Made by a program: the position numbers and the translations under genes. Source: Mercenaria mercenaria (taxonomy: Eukaryota; Mollusca; Bivalvia; Venerida; Veneridae). Taken from it: a DNA stretch of 64,000 nt. This document shows positions 21,921 to 33,691 of the stretch, in pieces. Position 1 is the stretch's first letter; every line of letters begins with the position of its first letter. The stretch is taken from positions 83,741,001 to 83,805,000 of the forward strand of contig NC_069366.1 of the NCBI RefSeq assembly GCF_021730395.1, given 5' to 3'. Under the pieces are notes generated by a model. The model ran no database searches. It saw nothing but the letters and a program-made list of their open reading frames with translations, and was not told where the DNA came from.

Positions 21921-24900
21921 CTTTTTCAAATTATAAACAAAATATATGTTATTTGTGCCATTGTTCAATAATGATCACCTGAAAAGTTTTTAATCTCAGT
22001 TTACATTCCAATTAATATAATCATATTCTGCTCTATTGGGTATTTCCAACAAAATAGTTTTCGTTATTGAAGATAAAATGCATGTATGACACTCTCGCTG
22101 TATTCTGAGTACAGATGTGTTTTAAGAAAAAGCAATTTTATCACTTTTTGGAGTTAGAAGTCATTTAGGCGCATTCGAAATTTCAGTTAACAGTGTTTAT
22201 TTAGCAACATCACTAAGCAAGTATTAATACTTTGAAAGAAAATAAACTTTGGTTTTAACCTCCATCAACCCCGCCCCCCCCCCCCCCCTCCCCACCCTCC
22301 CCAACCACACACAGAGTCCTACCCCCGCTTCCATACTTACACAAATTGCACCAATATTATAAAGCTACATTTGAAACTCGGTATCTCGGTCTCGCTTATC
22401 TTGAAATTCGAACTATCTCAAAAAACATTCCAAGCCTTAATAGATGTATTTACACTCCGCTTATTTACTCAAATTTGATATGCTGCAGCCTCGGTTGTGT
22501 CAAAGTGAATCTGAATTCCCGTCATATTTCGAATTAACAACGTGTTTCAACTATAAAACTATTACAAATACTACTGAAAGTGCGTTTCAAATTGCTTTGT
22601 ACATACATGTATACTTAAAACGTATATACAATGTATATGTCATATATGTGGCTACAGGTACACATTTAGCCAAAAACACCAGCATTTTCAGTCGAATTTT
22701 GGTTGCCTCATGTAAAACGCTTGGCCCCTTGGAATTTGAGATACCGAGTTTCAATTGCACATTAAAGATGTTTAACAAATACAATATGGTAACACAGTAC
22801 GTTTAGGTGTTGTTGTTGTAGCTGGGGCCGGTGATGTGATTAGTGAATATGGGCTGCAAAATCCGCAGAATTTCGAACATTTCTCGTGCGCGAGAGCGTG
22901 CGCCAATGAGGAATTGTCATGGCAGAAATTGAATTTGGAAAGGTCTGCACATTTAAATGTCTCACTTTCGTGGTCGACACAGTCAGGATCTGGAAAAAAA
23001 TTGTATGTACAAAAATAAGCTCGTTGCATATTAGAGATAATAAAATAGCAATTAAGGATAAATAATAAAGAAAAACAAAAATTGTGCCAGAAAATATAAA
23101 TTTCACTGTATTTCTTGGCCTACTTTGAGTCATTTCTCTAAAATCATATACATTAGCTCTATATATTTGTAACTGTATAAAAATGGAGTTAGCTTTGTAA
23201 TTCTCCTGTTAACTGTATATTAAAAGAAACGATTCATACTTGTCCTCAACGTATATATATACGTATCTTCAATCGTATGTACATTTTTATCTTCAGTCCA
23301 TTACATGGGCGTAGACTATGACTGACTTACTTAATACAAAGTTGAAACATGTACAGACAAAATATAAAATGCCCGCTGTATTGATAAGCATGCTCTTTAT
23401 ACAGTGAGTAAAATAATGATATTAATTATACTATATATGAGTAATTCCTCTTTTATCTCTCGTGTATGGTGTTCCGTTAGGGACAGCGCGTGCTCCCTGT
23501 AACACGAAGCGCGAAGGTAAGATGGTGAAGTGCGAAGTACGGAGAGAGGAAGCGCGAAAGTACGAATCTTTGTGCTTTGCATTTATTAAGGGACACGCCA
23601 AATGTAAATGTACGGTGGCGAAGCACGAACGCGTGAAGCTTTTACCACTGTAACTTCGCACTGCACCATTGTAAAATCGTCATAGTCCTTTTGCTTTTTT
23701 CTCTTTACGTGTAACTTTATACACGCCATTGGATTTTTGAGCTTCACAAGAAGATAGGTTGGCAAAGCGCGAAGATGCGATCGCTTAACGCGAACTTTGC
23801 ACTTCGCTTTTATAGATAGACGCGCAAAGTGCGAATGTATGACAGCCAGTCGTGAAGCTACGATGGTAAAAACTTCGCGCTTCGCAATCGATCTTCGTAC
23901 TTCTCGTTGATATAGGGAACACACTCTGGTCCTATCGGAACACCGTACAGCGGTCCTTGGCCGCAAAGGTGTCATTATCGGCACAAATTGTATTTCTAAA
24001 ATACGCATGCAAGGGACTGTACTTAGAACATTTGGTGCATTAGTAGAAACTTTTGTTGTCGGCATTGGTGTTGTTGTTGTTGTCGTCGTTGTTGTTGTTG
24101 TCGTTGTTGATGATGTCGTAGTTTGAAGGTACTGTGCTGAAAGAAGACAAAAATGCCAATTGGACTTATGTTTAGAGCCCCAACCGTTTTTGAAAACTAC
24201 ATTCCAAGTTGGAAAAAACAACATGGTGGTAAAAAAGCAGAATTTTGCTTTTGTATCAATGACAATATTGCTTGACACAAACGAGGAGATTAAATATCAA
24301 GACATAAAATTCAACTACTGAAATACAAACCAATCAATGTTTAAAAGGAATATGAAAAGAAACACATTTTAAGCTTTTCGGCACGGTTCTATCTCATATC
24401 TTTAAAACCCACGAAAACCATACCCAAATTATTTTAAATACCTATATTACTTATCAAGTGAAAATTACTAAAAACTTAGTAAATTATTTTCAGGTGAAAT
24501 AATACATATTCGAAAGAAATGCCTAAATAAGTGTTTTCAATTTTCTTAATATCTCGTTCGAAGCATTTTCTTAAATGTTACAGCCCAAAGCCCACTCTCC
24601 CATACTTTCATCGCAGATTATTCAAATTTATTGAATGTTGTTCAGTGGTTAATTGAAATTTAACGCTAGCTTAATATTTGAAACTTTCACTTTTTTTGAA
24701 ACTGTGGTATTATCATTCTAAGATTGAATTACACTTGAACTTTCATCACGGAAACACGTTAGAGAGAGTACACTTCAATTCTGCAAACGATTGCCAGGTG
24801 TTAAGAAAACTGCTCAAAATGATTTTGTATATGGTGAATTAGGCAGAATGCCTCTACAAAACTTAAGATATTTTAATATAATTAAATTCTGGATCAAGAT

Positions 24901-27900
24901 ATTACATACATCTGATCACAAATATATCAGAAAAGTTTATAACATGTTATATAATGATGCATTGCAAAATCCAAATAGAAAAAAAACTATGTCTACTGGT
25001 AAAAAATCTATTATGTGAGCTTGGTTTCATTGATGCATGGTTGTCCAAACTGTGGGAAATGTTGATTTATTTTTATGTAATGTTAAACAAAGAATTAAAG
25101 ACCAATTTGTCCAAAATTGGCATGGTAGATTGAATGAGTCGTCTAGAGCACTCTTCTATAGACATATTTCAACCATACTTATGTTCAGTTGTCATTAAGA
25201 AATTTTGTGTCAGTATGTCACGCTTACGCATGTCATCACATAGATTATCTACTGAAACTGGCAGATGGAATCAGCCAAGTGATCGTAAATGTTCAGAGTG
25301 TGATGCTTAGAAGATGACTTCTATTTTGTAATATAACGTCGATTATACAATGATTTAAGGAGACAATTAATATCACCTTATTACTGGAGATCTCCTAATA
25401 TGAACAAGTTCATAGAACTGATAAATTCAGGAAATGCAAGAACGGTTAAGCGTCTAGCGTGCTACATAGAAAAGGCATTTACAATCAGTTCGAATGCATC
25501 ATACAGGTTATAACACACTAAATAGTTGTTGTTCTTTATTCTATATAAAACTGACCTATTTCAAACGGCCGCAGCACACATCAGGACCCATTTTAAATGT
25601 CTGTAACCTACATTTTCTTGAAGAATAATGTCAGTGCTAAATAAAAATCAAAAGAAAAGTGGGGGTCATGTTTGATGCAAGAAAAATAATTTCAGTCAAA
25701 CACACAAACTGCAAAATCAGCTAAAAAATGAAACCCCAAATTACACTGGTGGTGTATGATCTAAGTTTCCATGAAAAATTTTGTCATGTTGTTATTTCAT
25801 TATGAAAATGCTACCTACATGTCAAACATAGATCTGTCATGTGGTTTTAGCAAAAAATTGCAAAGAAAATAAGGAAAATAGCTCTACAGAGCAAAAAACC
25901 TGAGAATTATTTGTATCCGCCATTATGCGACTGCCATTTTTTTCGCACCATTTTTCTATTTAGTGTTTGTATGCCTACAATGTCAGACAATAATAATAAA
26001 ATGTTGACATGTATCATTGATATATAGATTTATATGTCTAGTTTACAATGTGTTGCTGTAATAATGTGTACATTCCAAATATCTTGACAGAGCTTTAAAT
26101 ATAAGTACATCGTATACATTTCTATTACACATTTTGATTTGGTGCGTACCGATTTTATATTACATTAATGTATGTAAATGGAAATTACCCATAGTACCTT
26201 ACTTATACCAATATATTTTACGTTATAACAAGTTATGCAATATCATAAAATTATATATGCCATACAGCAAACTATGCAACAATATAGTACATGATATTAA
26301 AGCTCGATTACATGCTGATCTATTTGTAACTTAGTTTTAAGTATTAATGTCCAATGCAGGTTTCCGTATATTCGTAGGTGAAGTTTTCTATACAACAACC
26401 ATGTGATCGCAATCCACTTGTCAATCTTCTCTTTTTTTTTCGGACAAGGACACCGACACATTCTTCTTATCAATATCTTAGTATATTAAACTAGCAAATA
26501 TTCTAAAACATTATGATGAACCATTGGTCAACCTTGAGCTATCCAAGGAAGACAAAAGTGGATGCACAAGTTGTTCGCCATTTATTAATTGAAATAATAT
26601 TTATAATGCTCTAATCTGCAAAAGTCGCTTTGTTGTTGTATGAAACCATTTCAAAATTAAATTGGTTGTGTAATTAGACAGATGTAAAAAAAAATGCTAT
26701 AAGATGTACATGTAAATGTATCATACCGGCAATGAAAGTGAATATTATGTAATACAAGGGAACAGAACCTTTATCACGGTAGTTCAAGTCTCGGTCTGCT
26801 CATTCCCTCCCTTGGTATATTAATTGTATCACTTTGATTCGCTAGTTATTTGTGATATTTAGTATGTTCATGTTCTATAAAAATGCAAAAAAATAAGTAT
26901 GCACGTGATATATGTAAATGTATGATTTTAGTAGTAATGGCAAGTGAAACAGAGATGTAATTTATAATACGATCTAAGGGAAACTATTCGTTTTCTGTAA
27001 AGCTGATTTATATTAATGACCGTGCTTGCCTTGATATAATCTTTTGCTATCGTCTTCATTAGCCATTTCTATTCCGTATTTGGGAAATATTATTACAACT
27101 CTGTAACTATATTGAACACTTCATGTACATGTACCAATTGTACGCCATGTTATCATGTAAATTTTGCCTCATGGGTCTTATTACCTTCTGGTTGATTAAA
27201 AAGTAAACTCTTGAAACTCTTGAAATACATTTCAAAACAATGTTTGCCTGTACATAACGAATGAACTATACGCATTCCTTTATTCTTAATATCATATGTG
27301 CATATTTTTCAGCAATTTACGGCAAATAGAATTATGATCTGTCCAAACTGTATTTCCAATTTAAGATAACTCAATAATTGTATATAAATAGTACCAGGAA
27401 ATAAGAGACAAATAAGAAACACATGATTTCACTGCAATATAAAGGCACGGCTTTAAATCATAAAATAAAATTTATAGAAAAATGGCGAATGCAAATCGTC
27501 AAAATCTGTAACTAGTATATATATTAAATTAAATATTTCAAATTAAAAAAAAAAACACATGATTGTGTAACGTCCAAATGAATAATCACATAAATTATTA
27601 TTATAATAATGAGCAACACAAAAGATTAATAGCAAAATTCAATATCTGCTAAAACTGCTTCCTACCGGGCCGATATAACGCAACTTTGCAAAACATAACA
27701 AACAGCTATTCATGTGTAAGACCGATGTCGGTCCAATACATAATGCTTGCTGGTATAGGAAGGGATATCGAAAAATATACTAACAACAGGCATGTTTGTC
27801 GCAACCCGTGCTGTCACAACATTCACGGCAAACTAGCTGTCCTTCTTCGTGTGGGTGACGATCTCTTTTCCCTACTATACTTTGTACGTGAACTTCGTGT

Positions 27901-29772
27901 TCGCATTTCTGCAAGACAATCAAAATATCACACAAGTCTTCGACGCATGCGCAATAATACTAAATTTGCTATAGTTGTTCTCAGGTTGTCTTAATACATA
28001 TTTTATTTATTGATAGATATATGTTCAAGAATCATCATAGAATGTAGTCAGGACAGATAACCAAATAATGTCACTGCTGGAAATATATTCTAAATGAAAT
28101 CTGCAGGAAATTGAACAGTTTAACGTGTTATTTCTTCGTTCTGTCGCGTAGCATCCTCCGCAACAAAATAAAACAATGAGAAAGAACGATACGACAAAAC
28201 AGTAAAATAACAGAAAATGTCGTTTTCTACGGAGTTGGGGGAGGCGAGGCTACACAATGAAACAACAAAACATCGACAAAAGATTTCATTGGTGTAGACA
28301 ACAAAACGACACGACGATACAACAAAATTTGAGAAAAAAATGTCGTTTTGGTGGAAGCGACAGTACAAAAGGACGAAAATTGCAGAAATTGGCCAACAAA
28401 CAAATGTCCTGTTTAGAAGCATAACTGACTCACTCTATGATCTCCGCATCCAAATGAAAATCTGTAGCTTCCGGATAAATAGTGAACTTCCGTCTTACAA
28501 GACTGAAATGAAACAGAATAATAAAATACGTGCAACTGCAATGTACTGAAAATGTAACTGATATGTAACGGATATTGAATAATACTGAAATTTAACAAAT
28601 ACGTAACTTAGATGAAATATATATCTAACTTGGGTGTAACAGAATTGTAACTTAGATATGTAACTTAGATTTAATAGAAATGCAACAGATGTGTAACTTA
28701 TATGTAACTGAACTTGCTTTACTCCGATTCACTAGGTTCTCGACCTCGGGACAATTGCCGAGTTTTATTTTGGTTGCAGTACCTTTAAAACACTATTGTG
28801 TAACACCAAACAGTTCAAGTGTTAAGCTGTGTGAATGTCCCCCGAGAGCAGCTCAGTAAGCGGGGAAATAACCATAGGCAAATTGTCTTCAGTAAGCCAT
28901 GACTCACAATCATCTGGTTGGGTTCAAAATGAGCCATGAATATAGTTTGATGGTCCAGTCTCCATCTTCTATCGTCAACATTTCCTTAAAACTATTTTTT
29001 GCATGAAGCGCTTTGAACAAAGTATGATTAAAGAACATACTCACCTCAAAAAGTGTGATATTTAGTGGTGTAGCAACTGTCTCAAAATTTAACCCCAACC
29101 CCCTTCTAACTTTGTAATAAAGACAGTTCTCAGTGACAAAACATGGGGCGGCAATATTGGTCTGTGTAAATATTCGGACATAATAATTGTATTAACGAAA
29201 TTTCTTCCCTAAAATTGTGTGGCTGTTATATATCAAAATATTCTTTCAAATGGCTTCTTGAGACAATTTTTAAAAAAAATCTATTTTTTTGTTAGTACAT
29301 GTATAGTAATTTTAGCTAATTCTAATATATTATTTGCGTGTGCTTCTCAGCCAACCTTTTTCAAACCAGTTATATGTTGTCATAGGATGACCGTCTACAA
29401 AAGAAACTGAACGGATGAATCTTGACAAAATATACAATGTAATAAAAAATTGATTTCTATTTTTTACAGTTAATATTTGGTTTGATAAAAAAAAGTCTAC
29501 GCGTAGCCTCTTGTCTAAACTTCTGAGTGTCAGAACTACATGTAGTTAAAATTTTCGTTATTCCTAAACTGGAAAAATGTGCTTGTGTTCATTTGTTTCA
29601 AGATCGGCCAAGAAGACCGGGACATGCTCTTTCCAAACTATGATGTGACTGCTTACCTCTGGGCCACAACTTGCGTGTTGATGGCATAATTCAGGATGTG
29701 TAGTGTGTTTGCATTGCAGACACATGATCGACATTCCATGGTGAAGTTCGCCCATGGACGTCTCCAACAAAG
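21748..29772 (-). CDS. Secreted cysteine-rich protein with two ShKT domains
   Basis: Exon model in transcription order: 29772-29657, 29080-29045 (weak), 27908-27785, 24136-24023, 22989-22801 and 21920-21748, with compatible phases throughout. The N-terminal module has MCLQCK, ELC and SCGPE, then CRECCDSTGC and HAC, a layout seen in molluscan secreted proteins. A linker with a run of more than ten threonines follows. Two ShKT domains then have identical cysteine spacing (9-8-14-3-2), the first ending CSKFCGFC and the second CQKTCGFC followed by Gln and stop. ShKT domains are disulfide-locked modules that occur in many animal extracellular proteins, including tyrosinases and metalloproteases. 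The exact function is unknown. The signal-peptide exon is missing from this span (see 33692-33734). A MITE and a LINE relic sit in the introns. Confidence 0.75.
22267..22289. repeat. Poly-C tract
   Basis: A C homopolymer of about 15 bases sits in a C-rich patch, within the intron between the two ShKT exons. Confidence 0.9.
22366..22759. mobile_element. MITE with TACAGTTGAAACTC-type ends
   Basis: The left end TACATTTGAAACTCGGTATC is mirrored by GATACCGAGTTTCAATTGCA on the right. Internal ATCTCG and TTATCT motifs match the copy at 29817-30218. TA at the outer edge fits a Tc1/mariner-type target. The element lies in the intron about 40 bases past the first ShKT exon and encodes nothing. Confidence 0.75.
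22801..22989 (-). CDS. ShKT gene exon: first ShKT domain
   Basis: The acceptor AATTTTTTTCCAG is in phase 1. The exon encodes DCVDHES, FKCADL, FNFCHD, EKCSKFC and GFC, then a linker with ATTTTPK. The proposed donor is C/GTACTG (phase 1), making the exon a symmetric 189 bases. If that donor is not used, the frame ends at TAA 22774-22772, giving a one-ShKT form. Confidence 0.8.
23463..23948. mobile_element. MITE rich in GCGAAG words, 486 bases
   Basis: The left end GTATGGTGTTCCGTTAGGGAC pairs with the right end CCTATCGGAACACCGTAC. The interior is dense in GAAGCGCGAAG and AAGTGCGAAG, with complements such as CTTCGCGCTTCGC toward the right. The element lies just downstream of the Thr-rich exon of the ShKT gene, in its intron. 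No target duplication is visible. Related GCGA-rich sequence occurs near 55230-55450. Confidence 0.7.
24023..24136 (-). CDS. ShKT gene exon: threonine-rich linker
   Basis: The acceptor TTGTCTTCTTTCAG is in phase 1 and the donor is A/GTACAG in phase 1, making a symmetric 38-codon exon. It encodes QYLQTTTSS, then a run of thirteen threonines, then PMPTTKVSTNAPNVL. Such linkers are typically O-glycosylated spacers between extracellular domains. The ACA/ACG run has expanded like a microsatellite. Confidence 0.65.
   Translation of the reverse strand, partial: HSTFKLRHHQQRQQQQRRQQQQHQCRQQKFLLMHQMF
24790..25520 (+). pseudogene. Decayed LINE remnant (C-terminal region)
   Basis: VYGELGRMPLQNLRY, then IIKFWIKIL, then VYNMLYNDA matches the post-RT region common in molluscan LINEs. 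It is followed after stops by FVQNWHGRLNESSRALFY and TETGRWNQPSDRKCSECD. Many stops and frame changes show an old relic. It lies antisense in the ShKT-gene intron. Confidence 0.7.
25521..27779. other. Intron of the ShKT gene, nothing else recognised
   Basis: Very AT-rich sequence. The stretch near 25560-25900 resembles a dispersed repeat (GGGGGTCATGTTTGATG), comparable with GGGGGGTCATGTAGTTC near 58160. No exon is seen. Confidence 0.4.
27785..27908 (-). CDS. ShKT gene exon: CxxCC module
   Basis: The acceptor TTGATTGTCTTGCAG is in phase 0. It encodes KCEHEVHVQSIVGKRD, then LVCRECCDSTGCDKHAC. The donor T/GTTAGT is in phase 1 and joins to the Thr-rich exon. Without splicing the frame ends in TAG at 27782-27780. 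The ECC...C ending is characteristic of a cysteine module found in molluscan secreted proteins beside ShKT domains. Confidence 0.7.
28120..28720. repeat. A-rich low-complexity region with TGTAACTTAGAT iterations
   Basis: At 28120-28400 there are repeated ACAACAAAACGACA-like words. At 28550-28710 there are seven or so variants of GTAACTTAGAT. Both are imperfect and non-coding, and lie within an intron of the ShKT gene. Confidence 0.5.
29045..29080 (-). CDS. ShKT gene tentative 36-base microexon
   Basis: An excellent donor, GAG/GTGAGT, ends a phase-0 segment reading TVATPLNITLFE. An AG at TTTTGAG gives a phase-0 acceptor, so the piece fits between its neighbours. NITLFE followed by KC resembles the TLY..GC segment expected there. 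The acceptor is weak, and a cysteine usually present in this part of the module is missing. Confidence 0.35.
29657..29772 (-). CDS. ShKT gene exon: N-terminal CxxC module
   Basis: The acceptor CTTTACCCTTAG is in phase 1 and the donor is GAG/GTAAGC in phase 0. It encodes LLETSMGELHHGMSI, then MCLQCKHTTHPELC, then SCGPE. The CxxC...C....CGPE pattern starts a cysteine module common in bivalve secreted proteins. Phase 1 entry demands an upstream exon, which should hold the signal peptide. Confidence 0.7.
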
Positions 29773-29816
29773 CTAAGGGTAAAGAGTAATAAATTTTATG
29801 GCCCTTCTCTAACAAA

Positions 29817-30218
29817 TACAGTTGAAACTCGATATGTCGTACTCGCTTATCTCAAAAATCCGGCTATCTCGAACATATTTTCAAGTCCCGTCCCGGAAAC
29901 ACGTTCAAAAAATATCATTTGAGCCGTGCCATGAGAAAACCAACATAGTGGTTTTGCGACCAGCATGGATCCAGACCAGCCTGCGCATCCGCGCAGTCTG
30001 GTCAGGATCCATGTTGTTTGCTATTAGTTTCTCTAATTCCATTAGGCTTTGAAAGCGAACAGCATGGATCCTGACCAGACTGCGCGGATGCGCAGGCTGG
30101 TCTTGATCCATGCTGGTCGCAAACCCACTATGTTGGTTTTCCCATGGCACGGCTCATTTTATGTCAAATTTCGGTTATCTCGAACTAAAACGCTCGATCC
30201 CTTGGAGTTTCAACTGTA
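29817..30218. mobile_element. Tc1/mariner-like MITE carrying a nested palindromic MITE
   Basis: The ends are TACAGTTGAAACTC and GAGTTTCAACTGTA, with internal TTATCTC and CTATCTCGAAC words. It is the same family as 22366-22759. About 237 bases of a different palindrome (29920-30156) are inserted. It lies 45 bases upstream of a coding exon of the ShKT gene. Confidence 0.8.
29920..30156. mobile_element. Palindromic MITE, GAGCCGTGCCATG ends (copy 1)
   Basis: The sequence reads GAGCCGTGCCATGAGAAAACC and returns as GGTTTTCCCATGGCACGGCTC. Inside, ATCCAGACCAGCCTGCGC pairs with GCGCAGGCTGGTC. ATTT flanks both sides. The arms cover almost the whole element with a loop of about 50 bases. A close copy lies at 63085-63319. 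Confidence 0.85.
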
Positions 30219-31870
30219 TAGTCATGTAGTATGTTTGAATGGTGTGCGTCCATGGCGGATGTAACGATCCTTTAGAGCTCCGAAAGGTAACATAAACCAC
30301 ATTTATTTTAGATATTACATTCTTTCTTTTTTTTTAATTCAACAAAATATTATTTTGTGATTGTGAAATAACATTTCGTAAAGATGAAAAATTATTCCGA
30401 AAATAAGAAATAGTATTTCTTGGATTATTTTTTTTTCGTTTTTATGAAATTTAATTCGTTTTTACGAAACGTGACTTGGTATTTACGAACTAAAAAAGAA
30501 TGTAATACATTGTATGTAAAATAGATGTATAAATTATTATATCGTTAAAACAAAAAACATTATATATAACAATTTAAAAGAACCAGTAGCACGGGTTTCA
30601 ATATTGTAAAAGCTTTTATATATGGTGTATCTGTCTGCTTATATCAGTAAAGGCAGGAAAACTTCTGGACTACGGCGTAGCTCCTAAAGTGGCATTCGTT
30701 ATTTTACTTTTAAATAGTACATTCTTTTCTCATTTCCTAAAAACGTAACTATATTACAAAAATAAGAAAATATTATTTGGTTTCAATCACAGAAAATTAT
30801 CATATGTAAATCAGATATGAATATAATATCTGAAAATCTGGTCATGAAAAATGTACACGTATATTTATAAAAACAGGAGCAGCCAAAGAGAGAGCCTTAT
30901 CAACAATCGCATAGTATAGTGGAAGATCGCTGCGTGGATAAAAAAATGGATGCAGGGCAAAAATGGTATTAAGTTAAACAAGACACGAGACTTGACGCAT
31001 TCGAATTCATATTATTTTCAAGTTTTCAAGCATTTCAAAATGTTTTCCAGTAAAGTTAAATTTACTGTAGACTTAACTCAAACAATGTAATGTCGTTCCT
31101 GAAATACAGATTTTTGAAAGGCTAAAGTTAGGCATAGGAAATACAGATCAATATAATTGTACCAATCTTACCTGTCAGACATCACAACAACAAAATGATA
31201 CAATCTTAGATACTAAGTTATAATTTATTTTATTATTGGCTTGTTAAAAATAAGTTTTTTACCATAAACACAGTGTATAGACTCTCTGTACGCCCAAACG
31301 GAAGTCGCCAATAACTAGGCGTTCACTTTCGTTTTTCAAATTGTTGGAAGCTGTCGGTAGTAATTATTTTTATGTTTTTCTGTGTCTATTTGAAATAAAT
31401 ATTCTTCTTGTATATATTTTTCAATGTATGATAAATGTCTCTGCAACAAACTGCCGTTAAATAGACACTAACACATGAAAGTAAAACGTATTTTCACCAA
31501 AAACACAACTGGTCATAGCAAAAGACGATGCATTCAGGCTAAAATGTCCGTTATTTAGGAAGTGCGAAGGAAATACGTGTCAGAACCGCTTCTGAATGTT
31601 ACATTATCAATCCATGCACATGAGTTTATACCTACAAATATGAATTTACAATCCTAAATAGTTGAAATATTGTTTAATTCAACATGCATCTGAATTATGC
31701 ACTGGCCGCCTAGTCGCAAAACTTTATATAAAAACTGTTCCACTATTCGCCAAAACACTGTACGCCTATTCAATAAAGAAATGACGAAGTGTTTGAACTT
31801 GCAGGCTCTATACTCTGAACTCCTTGAATTAAGAAATATAAATTTTGTATTGTATTTCACTTGCGACTGT

Positions 31871-32560
31871 GAAACAGTATTTATTAGTCTGTTTCACCAA
31901 CGATGTCCTTGTCTTGGACAAGAAATAAAATCTTTATACGTGTTTCCGCTAACATTCGAGAAAAATATATATTTATTTCGCTCAGTTTGACGGACACTTT
32001 GTTTGTATTTCTTTTTTTTCTCTTTTTTTTTTTTTTAGCTCGACTGTTCGGGAATAGGGGTGCTATTCTACTCGCCTCGGCTTCCGCGCTGGCTTTCTTG
32101 GTTCAGTTTTTTCGGCAACCTTTTTTGTCACATCTTTTTAGTGTTTGACATTTTTTTTAATTTAAGCTACGCCTACAGACACACGCGCTATGAATGTTTA
32201 TACGTGTTTCCGCTCACATACGAGAAAAAATATATATTTATTTCGCTCAGTGTGACAGGACAATTTTTTTATCTTTGTATTTTTAGCTCGACTATTCGGG
32301 AATAGGGGTGCAATTCTACTCGCCCCGGCTTCGGCCTTGGCTTTCTTGGTTAAAAGTCTTAAGGCAACCTTTTTTTCATCACATCTTTTTAACTTTTGCT
32401 TATTCCTTACTGTAACTTCGCATAAACATTGTACAGCATAGAAACAAAGCCTTTTTCTGCAGGGTCCCTGTGTCCATTATACTCAAGGTCAATGTCACTC
32501 AATGTATTGTACTTAGTGTTTGAAATTACTTTTTGAATTTAAGCTCCGCCTACAGACACA
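31871..32560 (+). repeat. Tandem pair of AGCTCGACTATTCGGG units
   Basis: Two diverged copies run in the same order: TTATACGTGTTTCCGCT, then TATATTTATTTCGCTCAGT, then AGCTCGACT-TTCGGGAATAGG, then TTCTACTCGCC, then CGCCTACAGACACACGC. The starts are about 31930 and 32195. The pair is nested in the 31269-33822 transposon. Confidence 0.7.
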
Positions 32561-33691
32561 CGCACTGTCTGCCTGGTTGCTTTGTACAGTCAAAGTGTGC
32601 AATGAAAATGAGTCCCGCTCATCTATCTTTCAAGACGGTGGTAGCTTTATTCATATTATTTATACATGTAGATCAACTGATGTAATCACTAGGAGCCAGG
32701 TCATTTTCAGTTTGTTCTGTAGCGAATACTCAATAATTATGAATGAAAACGAAACGAAAAAGAACCGGGTGTTAGCTTCGATCTGCTTGATTTTGAATGA
32801 TATCAGCGATGCTTTAGAGCCGGATATTAAAATAAGCAGAAATTACCAGTTACCGCGCCGACGGCAACTGTTTTTTTTTTTCTGTGAGAGATGATAAAGT
32901 TCCCGTCGTAAAGTCCGAACAAGTCTCTGAGATGCCGAAAATTGATCAAACACTGAGTTGTGCCACGTAACGATTAAATGAATTATGCGCTAGTGATTTA
33001 TGTGTAACGAATCTAGTCATTATTGCAAAATCAGTTTCAAACACTATGCAAGTTAGAATTTATTAGTACGCACTTACCAAATTGAGTTAGGCGCACAGCT
33101 GCGCCGTGCTAGACCAATTTATTTTGATAAATGCTTACTAATGAACACAAACGAAAAGTGGAATCGAAACTGCAGTAATAGCATTTAAACTGGTCCATGA
33201 CTGTTACGAAAACGAAAGAAGTTATAACTATTATATTTTAACTTTTGGTTATCATAAAACAAAGTCAAAACATTGAAATATAAGAATGAAAAGAAGTTTT
33301 GAATAGGCGTACAGTTTTTCGACTAAGCGTTCAGTCCGGATTTTAAAAATTGCGATTAGTGGGCCAGTAATATATCGAATAGTGGGACAGTGTAATCGGC
33401 ACATATGTCTCTGAAAAACACATTTTCCTAAAAGCGTATTCGTTACCATAGAGTCATGCTGGCATTTATCGACGCGTAAGATATTTATCTATGAATTAGC
33501 AAAGGTTTCAATTCTTTGCAAAAGCTTGAGATACATGTATTTCAAAGAATTGACAGTTTCATTACAAAATCGAACAAATACCCACACGTGATTTGACTTG
33601 AAATTAAGTATATTAAGAGTTTAACAGGCGTGTTTGGTATCCACGTAAACAGTAATTCCATACCGATACGTAAAATAAAAAATACACTTAC

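Noticed and set aside
23936-24005. Minus-strand CADNDTFAAKDRC, which looks like the start of a third ShKT domain
   Set aside because: It needs a phase-2 junction unlike its neighbours, lacks the remaining cysteines, and runs straight into the GCGAAG MITE.
28910-29040. Minus-strand frame after the 29045 donor (MFFNHTLFKALHAKNSF) as an exon
   Set aside because: It starts inside a consensus donor and has no cysteine or domain pattern. It is intron read-through.
29330-29420. Minus-strand segment reading VDGHPMTTYNWFEKGW after a good-looking TTTTGTAG acceptor, considered as the missing middle of the cysteine module
   Set aside because: Its phase does not fit the preceding exon, the expected GC is GW, and it meets a stop without a donor.
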